In this document: piece by piece, positions 1 to 12,129 of the stretch
Layout: every line of letters begins with the position of its first letter
Numbering within the stretch: position 1 is the first letter of the stretch
Notes under the pieces: generated by a model
What the model was told of the DNA's origin: nothing
The model's database searches: none
Seen by the model: the letters and a program-made list of their open reading frames with translations, nothing else
Origin: Pseudohongiella sp.
GTDB lineage: Bacteria > Pseudomonadota > Gammaproteobacteria > Pseudomonadales > Pseudohongiellaceae
Assembly (NCBI RefSeq): GCF_011050365.1
Contig: NZ_DRFV01000017.1
Span: 236,007-300,006, forward strand
Length of the DNA stretch: 64,000 nucleotides
Reading direction: 5' to 3'
Program-made: the position numbers and the translations under genes

Positions 1-327
1 CACATATGCTGTTGACAGATGAATCAACGGAATATGCAGATGATCGCATACCTGCGCCACCAGCTCGGTTTGTTTGAGATTGATCAGCTCGCACTCTTCG
101 GGATGGGTCTCGGCCTTCAACACCGCGTGCTGGCTGCCGGCAGCGAAAGCCGCCAGATTAATCACCTGATCAGGGGCTGCCTGGGTAATGATTCTGGCGA
201 CACTGAGCGGATCTTTCGGCAGAATAGCGCCAGCGTCCGGCGCTACCCAGCTGATCTGGCGCTCGTTGAGAAGTTTGCCTAGTTCAACACCGACACCACT
301 GTCGGCTCCGATAATTAATAGCTTCAC
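1..327 (-). CDS. RmlD-like NAD(P)-dependent sugar nucleotide reductase, N-terminal part
   Basis: Only the first 109 codons are in the window; the gene runs off the left edge. The translation from a GTG at 325-327 begins VKLLIIGADSGVGVELGKLL, a Rossmann-fold start with a glycine-rich loop (GADSGVG). It continues with a short strand ending NLAAFAAGSQ and, near the edge, IPLIHLSTAYV, which resembles the catalytic-Ser region of RmlD/dTDP-4-dehydrorhamnose reductase and extended SDR proteins. It starts 26 bases after the ssb stop on the same strand, so it is probably co-transcribed with ssb. The catalytic Tyr-x-x-x-Lys lies outside the window, so substrate and exact family remain open. Confidence 0.6.
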   Translation of the reverse strand, partial: MKLLIIGADSGVGVELGKLLNERQISWVAPDAGAILPKDPLSVARIITQAAPDQVINLAAFAAGSQHAVLKAETHPEECELINLKQTELVAQVCDHLHIPLIHLSTAYV

Positions 328-353
328 CTGCGGTGTGTGCTCCGGCCCGCCTG

Positions 354-896
354 TCAGAACGGTATGTCGTCGTCAAAATTGTCAAAATCGGCCGGTCGCG
401 AAGGATTGTTACCGGCAGGCTGCTGTCCCTGACCGCCGCGCGCTGCGCCGGCATTGCCGCCAGCAGAACTGCCCGAAGGACCACCACCGTAAGACGATTG
501 CGGCTCCTGACGGCTGTTCTGGCCGAACTGGTCATCCTGATTGCCGCCTCCACCGCCGCCGCGCGAGTCCAGCATCTGCATTTCATTGGCAACGATTTCA
601 GTGGCATAGCGGGTGATGCCATCCTGCTCCCAGCTTCGGGTCTGCAGCCGGCCTTCAATGTAGAGCTTGCTGCCCTTGCGCACATACTCGTTGACGATTT
701 CTGCCAGTCGGTTGAAGAATACAATACGGTGCCATTCGGTCTTTTCCTGCGGCTGCCCCGTGTTCTTGTCTTTCCACGTGTCGCTGGTGGCCAGCGTCAC
801 ATTGGTCACCGCACCACCGCTGGGCAAATAACGTGTCTCCGGATCCTTGCCTACATTACCTACCAATATCACTTTGTTTACGCCGCGACTTGCCAC
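354..896 (-). CDS. ssb: Single-stranded DNA-binding protein SSB
   Basis: 180 aa. The first ~110 residues form the OB-fold DNA-binding domain (start [33 protein letters not shown] in the middle). A Gly/Gln/Ser-rich disordered linker follows, and the protein ends in the acidic tip [11 protein letters not shown] that docks partner repair and replication proteins. Length and layout match E. coli SSB. The protein coats single-stranded DNA during replication, recombination and repair. The start codon is GTG, with GGGAGG about 10 bases upstream. The gene is divergent from uvrA with a 185-base shared control region, as in E. coli. Confidence 0.97.
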   Translation of the reverse strand: MASRGVNKVILVGNVGKDPETRYLPSGGAVTNVTLATSDTWKDKNTGQPQEKTEWHRIVFFNRLAEIVNEYVRKGSKLYIEGRLQTRSWEQDGITRYATEIVANEMQMLDSRGGGGGGNQDDQFGQNSRQEPQSSYGGGPSGSSAGGNAGAARGGQGQQPAGNNPSRPADFDNFDDDIPF

Positions 897-958
897 CTTG
901 TGCTGTCCTCCCGTCCGGTTATGCTTAACTTGTTTTTAAAGCATAGCATGAATCCGGC

Positions 959-973
959 GTTGTCGCCGACAAC
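959..973. promoter_or_regulatory. 15-base perfect palindrome between ssb and uvrA
   Basis: GTTGTCG C CGACAAC is a perfect inverted repeat in the divergent ssb/uvrA control region. The half-site GCCGACAA recurs at 984-991, 19 bases on. In E. coli this region carries a LexA box shared by both genes, but I cannot find a CTGT-N8-ACAG type box here. The palindrome could be an operator or a short hairpin in the 5' part of a transcript. What is seen is the symmetry; a regulatory role is inference. Confidence 0.35.
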
Positions 974-1081
974 ACGATAAAATGCCGACAAACTGTAATC
1001 GGCTTTGCGATATCAGCCAATATTGCCCATAATTGCCTGTTTTGTTGTTGCGCCAATGGCGCGGGGAAGTGCGGGAAAAAC

Positions 1082-3943
<2,862 letters not shown>

Positions 3944-6235
3944 GCGCGGATACCTTCGGCTTCCGCCGGCCCGATATCGGCAGCGAAGCCGGGCATACCG
4001 CGGCTGGACAGACTGCCTTCAAGTACGATGCTGGCAAAACCTTCTTCGCTCAGCATCATCGGGGTGTAACGAAGGTCCGGCAGCGGGCCCGAGCTCATGG
4101 CGAAGGTGCCGTGACACACCGAACAGTAGGCACCGTACATGATGGCGCCATAGTCGGCATCACCATCGCTCTGGGCACCGGACACATCCAGTGGTTCGAG
4201 CGGCGTTGTCGCTACTATCGGACTTTGCATGTCGGCACCCAGCTTGAATGCCATCAGACGGCCATTGCGCTCACGCGGATAATTGCCTGACAGCAGGCCC
4301 ATGGTCAGCGGAATAGCGCCGCCCTGTCCTGCCAGCGCCAGCACATATTGCTCGCCATCCAGCTCGTAGGTAACCGGTCCACCCAGAATCGCGTCGCCAA
4401 CCTCGGTCGACCACAAACGTTCACCGGTGTCAGTGGTATAGGCATGGAAAACTCCGTCGGCCGAACCCTGAAACACCAGACCACCGCCGGTCGATAACAG
4501 ACCGCTGTTGCCATATACCGGATAGTTCACGCGCCAGACTTCACGCTGCTCCACGGGATCCCATGCCAGCAGTGCCGACGGTGACATTTCCAGCACGCGA
4601 TTGGCTTCTTCCGGGTTTACTGCGGGTCCGGGCGCAGCATCCTGCCCCAAGTTCCAGCCTACTGATTGCTCAACGAACTCAGCCGGATTGGAGTAGACGT
4701 AGGACGTGTTCTGGGTCGGGATGTAGACCAGTCCGGTGTCGGCATCAAAAGACATCGGGTACCAGTTATGGCCACCCAATGGACCCGGAATGACGACCGC
4801 GGGGTCACGCTGATAACGCACAACTTCGGCCTCAATGGGACGACCGGTGACGGCATCAAGACCACTGGCCCAGTTGATTTCAACGTAGTTTTCACCGGAA
4901 ATGAACTCCCCGGTGGCCCGATCAATCACATAAAAGAAGCCATTCTTCGGCGCCTGCATGATGACCTCACGCAGTTCGCCATCGATTTCCAGGTCAGCCA
5001 GAATCATGTGCTGGGTCGCTGTGTAGTCCCAGGACTCCGCCGGCGTGGTCTGGAAATGCCAGACATATTCACCGGTATCCGGCCGCAGAGCCACGATGGA
5101 AGACAGGAACAGGTTGTCACCCTCACCATTGGAGCGGATCTCATGATTCCAGGGACTGCCGTTACCCACACCGACATAGAGCAGGTCCAGATCCGGATCG
5201 TAAGCCATGGAGTCCCATGCCGTGCCGCCACCACCAATCTGCCACCACTCCCCGGCCCAGGTTTCTGCTGCCATCTCCATGGCCTCATTTTCAAAACCAT
5301 CCGCCGGGTTACCTGGCACAGTATAGAAGCGCCAGACCATGTCACCGGTTTCGGCATCATAGGCTGACACGTAGCCGCGTACACCGAGCTCGCCACCACC
5401 ATTGCCGATGATGACCTTGCCATCCACAATGCGCGGCGCACCGGTAATGGTATAGCGCTGCTCAGGGTCCGCCGTCACAACAGACCAGACCACATCACCG
5501 GTGGCCCGGTTCAGCGCGATCAGGCGGCCATCAAGCGCCCCCAGATAAACCTTGTCGCCCCAGGCCGCCAGGCCCCGGTTGACCACATCACAGCAGGCAT
5601 TGGCCGCGTACTCGCGCGGCACCTCCGGATCATAACGCCAGATTTCTTCGCCGGTGCGGGCATCCACGGCAAAAGCCTTGCTCCACGCCGAAGTCAGATA
5701 CACCACGCCATCTATAACCAGCGGTGTTGCCTCCTGGCCGCGGTCGGTATCCAGTTCAAAATCCCAGGCCAGGCCCAAATCTGCCACGGTGTCGCGGTTG
5801 ATCTGGTTCAGCGGACTGTTGCGATCTTCGGCATAGGTCCGGCCATGCGTCAGCCAGTCACTGTTATTGTTTGCAGCGCCGTTAATGCGCGCCGCATCCA
5901 CGGGCTGAATCGGGCTTCGCGCCTCACTGGCTGTCGCCATCTGGCCGGCGCTTGCCGGATTTGTGGTGCCGGACACGGCTGTGTCCTGCTCCGGCGAGCA
6001 TGCTGCCAGGATGCCGGCGACGAGCAGACCTGATAGTGAGCGATAGAAGGCAAGTCGGCGATGAGCGGGTACGCTGGCCGGAGTCTGAATATGCATAAAC
6101 CTTATTCCTGTTCTTCTGTTTGTTATGGCAGTTTAGGATGCTGACATGAGCATAAACAGCCTGCCACTCAAGCGCAAGCATGGATGAACGCCCGTTCGGC
6201 AGCCTTTATCCTGGTGCCACTTGGTTAACGCAGAT

Positions 6236-6973
6236 TTATTGCGCCACGGCCTGAATCCGGACATTCAGGGTAACCTCGGTTTCGCCTGGCTCGGCATTTG
6301 GCGGCGCCATTTCACGGCTCCCCGTATCAGCCATGGACCGCATCATCACCGGTGCCGAGTAATCGGAGGAGGTATCCACATCCAGCACTGCGATATCGAA
6401 ACGTGATTTGCCCAGCGCTCTGGTCGCGCGCTCGGCTTTTTCCGTGGCTCGTGCTATCGCCGACTCCATCAGCGAGTCCCGAACCTCGTCAGCGCGCTCT
6501 GTGCTCAACTGGTAGGACAACTGGTTCATGACAAAACCCATAGCCTGCAACTCGCCCGCCAGTGCCAGCAGCGCCTGTGCGTCCTTAGCCTCCAGGGTCA
6601 GGCTTTGTGAGCCCCGCCACAGAGTCTCCGCACGTCCGCCCTGAGGCTGTCGATCATATTGATAAACATTATAGTAACCGGTACTCTGACTGACCTCGTT
6701 TGCCTCACGTGCCTGCTCCAGGCCGCGGGCCATGACGCTGTTGATCCGGTTCTGCACTACCGAAGCATTACTGTCTTCGGCTTCGATACGCAAACTGGCG
6801 ATAACCAGATCCTGTTCAACGTTCATACGTTCGGTCACCGACAGCGTTATCAGTGTCTGACCCTCTGGCAACAGCGTCTGCTGTGCGTGCACAGATGTGC
6901 AGGCGCCGGCCATCATGCCGACGAGCAGTACAACAAAAATTGTGACAACGCCGGAAAATTTCTCATTTGTCAT
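6236..6973 (-). CDS. SIMPL (DUF541) domain periplasmic protein
   Basis: 245 aa. A hydrophobic N-terminal segment is followed by a likely signal peptidase I site (VHA before QQTLLPEGQ). An upstream cysteine (AGAC) makes a lipoprotein conceivable, but the lipobox is poor. The remainder fits the SIMPL/DUF541 family: LSVTERMNVEQDLVIASLRIEAE, a helical middle with YNVYQYD, and a C-terminal RATRALGKSRFDIAVLDVD followed by a Pro/Met-rich stretch. Family members are periplasmic or outer-membrane proteins of poorly defined function; some respond to oxidative stress. The gene stands alone and is divergent from pxpB with only 36 bases between the start codons. Confidence 0.8.
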   Translation of the reverse strand: MTNEKFSGVVTIFVVLLVGMMAGACTSVHAQQTLLPEGQTLITLSVTERMNVEQDLVIASLRIEAEDSNASVVQNRINSVMARGLEQAREANEVSQSTGYYNVYQYDRQPQGGRAETLWRGSQSLTLEAKDAQALLALAGELQAMGFVMNQLSYQLSTERADEVRDSLMESAIARATEKAERATRALGKSRFDIAVLDVDTSSDYSAPVMMRSMADTGSREMAPPNAEPGETEVTLNVRIQAVAQ

Positions 6974-7009
6974 TTGTGATTACCCCTGAAGCTGGATTAG
7001 AGTGACGCT

Positions 7010-7702
7010 ATGAGCATACCAGAACCCAGCATAAGTTATGTTAACGAGAGCGCAATTCTGCTGCGCTTCGCTGAACATGATCACTCTAATACCGAAGCGC
7101 AGCCAGACCCGGCCTTGCAACTTCGTATCTGCCAACTGGCACAGGCCTTGCGCAGCCACCCGGACCGCGCTGCCATGCTGCAGGAAGTTGTACCCGGACC
7201 TGGCAATCTGCTGCTGGTCATGCATCGTGGCGTTATCACTGAGCAGGTTTTGCAGCACGCTGAATCACTGTGGCTGGAAGACGGTCAGATCCGCGACGAA
7301 TCAGCATTGATTGAGATCCCGGTCAGCTATGGTGGCAAAAACGGTCCTGACCTGACACAACTGTCGCGACATACCGGGCTCGACGTGAACGAGATTATCC
7401 AGCGTCACAGCGCACCCGAATACCTGGTGCAATGCCTGGGCTTTATGGCCGGCTTTGCCTATCTGGGCGGCCTGGATACGACACTCGCCATACCACGTAA
7501 AAAAACACCGGCGACCAGTATCCCTGCTGGCGCCGTCGCTATCGGCGACCACTACACGGGCATTTACCCGTCGGCCACACCGGGCGGCTGGCATATCATT
7601 GGCCACACCCCAAGCAAGCTGTTTGATCCGCAAGGTAACCCACCCTGTCTACTGAAACCCGGTGACCGGGTTCGGTTTGTGCCTGTGGAGACCCGGTCAT
7701 GA
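7010..7702 (+). CDS. pxpB: 5-oxoprolinase subunit PxpB (KipI-like)
   Basis: 230 aa, the usual length. It carries the family signatures QCLGFMAGFAYLGGL and IPRKKTPATSIPAGAVAIG, followed by GIYPSATPGGWHIIG. With PxpA and PxpC it forms the bacterial ATP-dependent 5-oxoprolinase that hydrolyses 5-oxo-L-proline to L-glutamate in the cytosol. First gene of a pxpB-pxpC-pxpA operon, the same order as in E. coli (ybgJKL). Its stop overlaps the pxpC start by 4 bases (ATGA), which implies translational coupling. The KipI name comes from the Bacillus kinase inhibitor and does not necessarily apply here. Confidence 0.93.
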   Translation: MSIPEPSISYVNESAILLRFAEHDHSNTEAQPDPALQLRICQLAQALRSHPDRAAMLQEVVPGPGNLLLVMHRGVITEQVLQHAESLWLEDGQIRDESALIEIPVSYGGKNGPDLTQLSRHTGLDVNEIIQRHSAPEYLVQCLGFMAGFAYLGGLDTTLAIPRKKTPATSIPAGAVAIGDHYTGIYPSATPGGWHIIGHTPSKLFDPQGNPPCLLKPGDRVRFVPVETRS

Positions 7703-8670
7703 TTGAAGTGCTACGGGCCTCCCCCCTGTTAACCGTTCAGGACACCGGACGATCCGGTTTGCGTCACCTGGGTGTGCCGTTGACCGGCATGATGGACACC
7801 CCTGCGCTGATGGCGGCCAACCTGCTACTGGGCAACCCGATCGATGCAGCCGGGCTGGAGGTGAGCTTTGGCCCGACCTGGCTCAAGGCGCATCAGGACA
7901 TTCAGATTGTATTGATGGGCACCGATATGCGGGCACGACTGATGACGCCTGATGGTAAGCACAGCATTCAGGACTACCTGGCACCCGGTTTTATTCATGA
8001 TATTCCCGCCGGCCACCGCATACACTGTCAGGCGGCGGCAGACCCGGGTCAGCGAAGCTGCCTGGCCGTCGCCGGGGGCATTGATGTGCCATTGGTCATG
8101 GGGTCAAGAAGCACCGACCTGAATAACGCTTTCGGCGGTTATCAGGGACGGACTCTGCGCGCCGGAGATATATTGCCGGTAGCGATTTCATCGCGGCAAT
8201 CCAATAAAGGCGCCAAATCGCACGGCATCAGACAGGCCCGGGCAAACATGACACTGCGCACCGTCACGGGGCCCGAATACGGGGCCTTCACAGACCGCAG
8301 TCAGTCCGCCTTCTGGCACACAGAGTGGCAGGTGACACCACTGAGCAATCGAATGGGACTGCGCCTCAACGGCGAGCGCCTCAGGTTGCAACAGCCCGGC
8401 GACCGGCAATCAAGCGGCGTCATGCCCGGCGTGATACAGATTCCGCCTGACGGACAGCCCATCATCCTGGGCAATGACGGCCAAACCACCGGCGGTTACC
8501 CTCAGTTAGGCAGTGTTGTCGCTGCCGACCTTTGGCAACTTGCCTATTTGTCGCCCGGCACGGTAATCAATTTTTTGCAGATTTCCATTGATGATGCGTT
8601 GGCACTGTCGGCGACGCAGTCGCTGAAACTGAAACAGCTAGAGCTGTGGCTTGGCTGGTCACAGTCATAG
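7699..8670 (+). CDS. pxpC: 5-oxoprolinase subunit PxpC (KipA-like, biotin-dependent carboxyltransferase family)
   Basis: 323 aa. The start MIEVLRASPLLTVQDTGRSG and the following HLGVPLTGMMD are typical of PxpC/KipA, as are GPEYGAFTD, the SNRMGLRLNGE motif and IILGNDGQTTGGYP near the C-terminus. It is the second subunit of 5-oxoprolinase and probably forms the active assembly with PxpB. It overlaps pxpB by 4 bases. The pxpA start lies 29 bases beyond its stop, so all three subunits are made together. Confidence 0.93.
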   Translation: MIEVLRASPLLTVQDTGRSGLRHLGVPLTGMMDTPALMAANLLLGNPIDAAGLEVSFGPTWLKAHQDIQIVLMGTDMRARLMTPDGKHSIQDYLAPGFIHDIPAGHRIHCQAAADPGQRSCLAVAGGIDVPLVMGSRSTDLNNAFGGYQGRTLRAGDILPVAISSRQSNKGAKSHGIRQARANMTLRTVTGPEYGAFTDRSQSAFWHTEWQVTPLSNRMGLRLNGERLRLQQPGDRQSSGVMPGVIQIPPDGQPIILGNDGQTTGGYPQLGSVVAADLWQLAYLSPGTVINFLQISIDDALALSATQSLKLKQLELWLGWSQS

Positions 8671-8699
8671 CGGCTGCACGCCCGCAACACGGAGCCGGC

Positions 8700-9452
8700 A
8701 TGGCAACAGGATTGCACATAGACCTGAATGCAGACCTGGGCGAAGGTGGTGCCCTGGATGCTGAGCTGCTGGCCCTGGTTTCATCGGCTAACATCAGTTG
8801 TGGAGCGCACGCTGGCGATGAGTCCGACATTCGTGTCGCTCTGCAGCTGGCCAAAAAAAACGGCGTCTGTATTGGGGCACACCCGTCCTATCCCGACCGG
8901 GCCAATATGGGTCGCGTGGCAATGAAAATGTCAGCAGACCAACTGCAACAGTCTCTGCTGGAGCAGTTGACCTACCTGCAAAACCTGGCCCACGACGCCG
9001 CTGCAACTGTGCATTTTGTCAAACCCCATGGTGCTCTTTATAACCAGGCCGCCCGGGACCTGACCCTGGCCAGACAAGTTGCCCGCGCCGTAAAGTCGTT
9101 CGATGCCTCACTGACACTGGTCGGCCTGGCGGGTAGCCAACTGCTTCGCGCCGGTCACGAAGCCGGCATAAAAACCTGTGCCGAAGCTTTTGTTGATCGT
9201 GCCTACCAGGCCGACGGCAGTCTGTTGCCACGTTCGTGCGACGGCGCTGTTATTGAGGATACGGAAGTGGCCATGCAGCAGGCCATGAGCATCATCACTG
9301 AGCAGCGCGTGCAAACCCATGATGGCAAAATGATACCGATTGTGGCGGATACGCTTTGCGTTCATGGCGACACCCCACAGGCGTTGGCTTTCGCCCAGGC
9401 GTTGCATTTATGCCTGGGTGATACCGGCATCCTTATCCGTGCCTGCCATTGA
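8700..9452 (+). CDS. pxpA: 5-oxoprolinase subunit PxpA (LamB/YcsF family)
   Basis: 250 aa from the ATG at 8700. This start is chosen because GGAG sits 5 bases upstream and the protein then opens with the family motif IDLNADLGEGG. An in-frame upstream ATG at 8646 would overlap pxpC and add 18 non-conserved residues. Other signatures are SANISCGAHAGDE, GAHPSYPDR, VKPHGALYN and AEAFVDRAYQADGSLLPR. PxpA resembles carbohydrate deacetylase-fold enzymes and supplies the hydrolytic part of 5-oxoprolinase. Last gene of the operon; it faces the convergent gspN gene with 36 bases between the stops. Confidence 0.94.
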   Translation: MATGLHIDLNADLGEGGALDAELLALVSSANISCGAHAGDESDIRVALQLAKKNGVCIGAHPSYPDRANMGRVAMKMSADQLQQSLLEQLTYLQNLAHDAAATVHFVKPHGALYNQAARDLTLARQVARAVKSFDASLTLVGLAGSQLLRAGHEAGIKTCAEAFVDRAYQADGSLLPRSCDGAVIEDTEVAMQQAMSIITEQRVQTHDGKMIPIVADTLCVHGDTPQALAFAQALHLCLGDTGILIRACH

Positions 9453-9488
9453 CCTGAGACCTGCTGCAGATAGCAGACTGACCCGGAC

Positions 9489-10289
9489 TCAGGGCTGGCT
9501 GCGGAGTTCCAGTGTATAAAGACCAGCGCCCTGCGGCTCGGCAACTACGTCCAGCAGCTCGATCACCGAATCCGCTGTTTGTGACTGGACGGTCAGTTCC
9601 GCCCGGGTGTGGAAGCTGCCATCGAGTGTCACTGTTGACTGCAGTGCAACATGCAGCGGTGTATCCCTTTGCTGGGCAAGCAAATCGCCATTGTCCAGCT
9701 GCACAATAATGCTGTCATCACTGTCGCGACGAAAGCTGAACGGCAAGGTTTGCAGGGTCAGGTTCAGCGCATCAGACAGAATCCCGGCGTTGCTCCACAG
9801 ACCTTGTCCGTGAAGCGCCGTCAGACTGCCGGCCTGCCATGTCAATGTCGTCAGCAGTCCGGAGATCTCGCCACCCAGACGCAGGTCCGCAGATCGCAGA
9901 AAATACGCTGCCGGCAAATCAAAGGTCACATCACGCAAGGTCAGATCACCACCAGCCGTCACACACGCGGTGCCCGCCACAGTGCCCTGCGGCGCTGCTG
10001 GCAACCCGCTGTCGACAAAGGTGAGCTCAACACAGGGGGACAGGCGCAGCAATGACAGTGGCCTGACCCGCCAGGCCAGGCGCCCCTGGACCAGCACCTG
10101 CCCACTCTCCGCCAGCGCTGCCTGCGCCGCGACGCCGGACCAGACAGTGCCGGTAATGCCCTGCAACACCAGAGGTGCATTGGCGGGCAACAATCTGGTC
10201 ATGACGGCCGCAGGCGCCAGCACCACGATCCATATCAGGGTAAATGCCAGTAACAGCAGCAATGCTTTGGTTTTTGTCCGCCTGGCCAT
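9489..10289 (-). CDS. gspN: Type II secretion system protein N
   Basis: 266 aa. One N-terminal membrane anchor (residues ~8-30) is followed by a periplasmic beta-rich domain with GITGTVWSG, the hallmark of GspN/PulN/OutN. Last gene of the gspC-N operon, 3 bases after gspM. GspN is an accessory inner-membrane subunit found in only some type II systems. A cysteine pair (SPCVEL, GTACVT) could form a periplasmic disulfide. Confidence 0.85.
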   Translation of the reverse strand: MARRTKTKALLLLLAFTLIWIVVLAPAAVMTRLLPANAPLVLQGITGTVWSGVAAQAALAESGQVLVQGRLAWRVRPLSLLRLSPCVELTFVDSGLPAAPQGTVAGTACVTAGGDLTLRDVTFDLPAAYFLRSADLRLGGEISGLLTTLTWQAGSLTALHGQGLWSNAGILSDALNLTLQTLPFSFRRDSDDSIIVQLDNGDLLAQQRDTPLHVALQSTVTLDGSFHTRAELTVQSQTADSVIELLDVVAEPQGAGLYTLELRSQP

Positions 10290-10292
10290 GAC

Positions 10293-10778
10293 TCAGTTTC
10301 CGCGCAGTCGCAAGCTGACGGTGACATTGCCCGGCGTTTGCACCGGCGACAGGGTTAATGCATCAATGCTCATGACACCGCTGCTTTCAACGTCAGACAG
10401 CCAGGCCAGTACTGTCGCCATGCTGACGTCATTGAGCCGGACCGCGACCGATGAATTGTCTGCTGACGGCTCCAGCGATGCGATGCGAAGCCCCAGCGCT
10501 GACGCCGACTCATCCAGCGACTGTGCCAGATTGCCACCGGTGCCACTGTTACCTGACGCCGCGCTCGCGCGCGCACTGGCGAGTTCCTGTGCCAACACCC
10601 GCACGGACAGCAAAGACTGTTCGGCATTGGCGACACGCTGCGCCGACAGCGCCCGCGCCTGCGACATCGGTTGCCACAACAGCAGCCACACCAGATATGT
10701 CAGCACCACACTCAGTCCGGCAAGCAGTATCAATTGTTCTCTGGGGGTTTTCAGCTGCAACCAGGCTCTTACTTTCAT
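10293..10778 (-). CDS. gspM: Type II secretion system protein M
   Basis: 161 aa, typical length. A short cytoplasmic N-terminus (MKVRAWLQLKTPREQ) leads into one transmembrane helix (LILLAGLSVVLTYLVWLLLW), then a coiled-coil (residues ~45-75) and a ferredoxin-like periplasmic domain ending VTVSLRLRGN. GspM partners GspL in the inner-membrane assembly platform. The ATG overlaps the gspL stop by 4 bases. Confidence 0.9.
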   Translation of the reverse strand: MKVRAWLQLKTPREQLILLAGLSVVLTYLVWLLLWQPMSQARALSAQRVANAEQSLLSVRVLAQELASARASAASGNSGTGGNLAQSLDESASALGLRIASLEPSADNSSVAVRLNDVSMATVLAWLSDVESSGVMSIDALTLSPVQTPGNVTVSLRLRGN

Positions 10779-12112
10779 GGCATTGTCTCCGTGATAATCA
10801 GACTCGCCTGTTGCCGGTTGCCTGACTGCGTCATATTCTGTGCCCGGGCCTGCAAACCACCGTTGTTGAGCTGTTCACTGAATTGCAGAATAGCAGTATT
10901 ACTGGTGGCCTCGACGCTGAGTTGCAGCTCGCTGCGGGCCGTTGCAGAGCTGCTGCCGTTATAACTCAGGCGGTTTATGCTGACCTGTGAATTCTGTGCC
11001 AAATGCGGTGTAATCCGGTCCAGCAGGGCCAGTACACTGCCACCCGCAGAGTCGCCGCGTAACTGCCCCAGTTGTGCCCGCAACTGCTGTTCGGCGTCGA
11101 CCAGCACACCTGCAGGCACAATCTCCCGGTACACCGATTCAATATCCTGCTGCAGAGATCGGAAGCGTTGATTATTGAGCTGGGTTTCCAGTAACGTCAC
11201 CGATACAAAGGTCAATACCGCCAGGCCGGCAGCGTAAAGTGGTAAGCGCATCGGGCGCCAGATCTTCTGCCAACGCACGGGCCGGGCAAATCCTCCCTGA
11301 CGCAGGTCCGGGATGGCCGGCGACACCTTGTCGACGCGGCCGTCCGAGCGAGAGTGACAAATGCCATCCCACTCCCCCGACAGCAGCATGGTCACTACCT
11401 CCGGCTGCCAGGACTGCACCAGCACACTGGCCAATACCTGTGCCTTCATGGCCTCCAGCTCATCGCTTGTCAGCGCCTCTAGTTGCAGAGACTGTGGTGG
11501 GGTGGCTCCTGCGGCCGCTGGTGCATGCAACACAGAGTCCAGTAGCACGCCCAGCATCGACAAATCGACACTGGCAGCAGCGCCCGTCCCCCAGCATATA
11601 TCCACCTGATTGCCAGACAGTCGCAAAATCCAGCAGCTGGCTGTGGCCGGCAGCAACAACGGCTCCGCGTAGCAATGTCTGACATCAAAACCGGCCGTTT
11701 CCAGCTCTGTAATCCGGCTATGCAGCTCGCGCCTGTCGATATACGAGACCACGACTTCCGATGCTATTTCGTCGGTTGCCGCGTTGTCAGCCGTGTGCGA
11801 CTGGCGCTGGCTGTGTTTGCCTGGCATGGGCGAGCCCTGGGCAATATGCAGCCCGGCTATTTCTTGCGCCAGGTCGGCCTCCAGTTCATAGGGAATAAGA
11901 CGGGTCAGATGCCTTTTTTCTTCAGGCCTGAACGCCAGACGCCGACTGGGGCAGTCAGCGCCCGCAATCAGCAGCGTCAGCGTCGCCTCGGGCCAGCGGT
12001 CCGCCATCACTGACAACGTGCTGCTGCCCTGCTCACCCGACTCGCACTCATACCAACGGTAGCAGGCATGCTCTGTGTCGCCGCTGATCTGTCTGACCCA
12101 TAAATCAGTCAT
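10775..12112 (-). CDS. gspL: Type II secretion system protein L
   Basis: 445 aa. The cytoplasmic actin-like domain (~1-290) contains LAFRPEEKRHLTRLIPYELE, the region that binds GspE in known systems. One transmembrane helix follows (~295-315, LPLYAAGLAVLTFVSVTLL), then a periplasmic coiled-coil and a ferredoxin-like domain. GspL anchors the secretion ATPase to the inner-membrane platform. It lies 17 bases after gspK and overlaps gspM by 4 bases. Confidence 0.9.
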   Translation of the reverse strand: MTDLWVRQISGDTEHACYRWYECESGEQGSSTLSVMADRWPEATLTLLIAGADCPSRRLAFRPEEKRHLTRLIPYELEADLAQEIAGLHIAQGSPMPGKHSQRQSHTADNAATDEIASEVVVSYIDRRELHSRITELETAGFDVRHCYAEPLLLPATASCWILRLSGNQVDICWGTGAAASVDLSMLGVLLDSVLHAPAAAGATPPQSLQLEALTSDELEAMKAQVLASVLVQSWQPEVVTMLLSGEWDGICHSRSDGRVDKVSPAIPDLRQGGFARPVRWQKIWRPMRLPLYAAGLAVLTFVSVTLLETQLNNQRFRSLQQDIESVYREIVPAGVLVDAEQQLRAQLGQLRGDSAGGSVLALLDRITPHLAQNSQVSINRLSYNGSSSATARSELQLSVEATSNTAILQFSEQLNNGGLQARAQNMTQSGNRQQASLIITETMP

Positions 12113-12129
12113 TGTGTGTTCCCGTTTAA

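Noticed and set aside
333..980. 215-codon plus-strand open frame opposite ssb
   Set aside because: The ssb reading on the minus strand is certain; this frame has an Ala/Arg-rich shadow composition.
897..1081. A LexA (SOS) box between ssb and uvrA
   Set aside because: No CTGT-N8-ACAG or close variant could be found by eye.
9970..10794. 274-codon plus-strand open frame opposite gspN/gspM
   Set aside because: Ser/Thr/Arg-rich translation with no recognisable fold; it crosses two real genes on the other strand.
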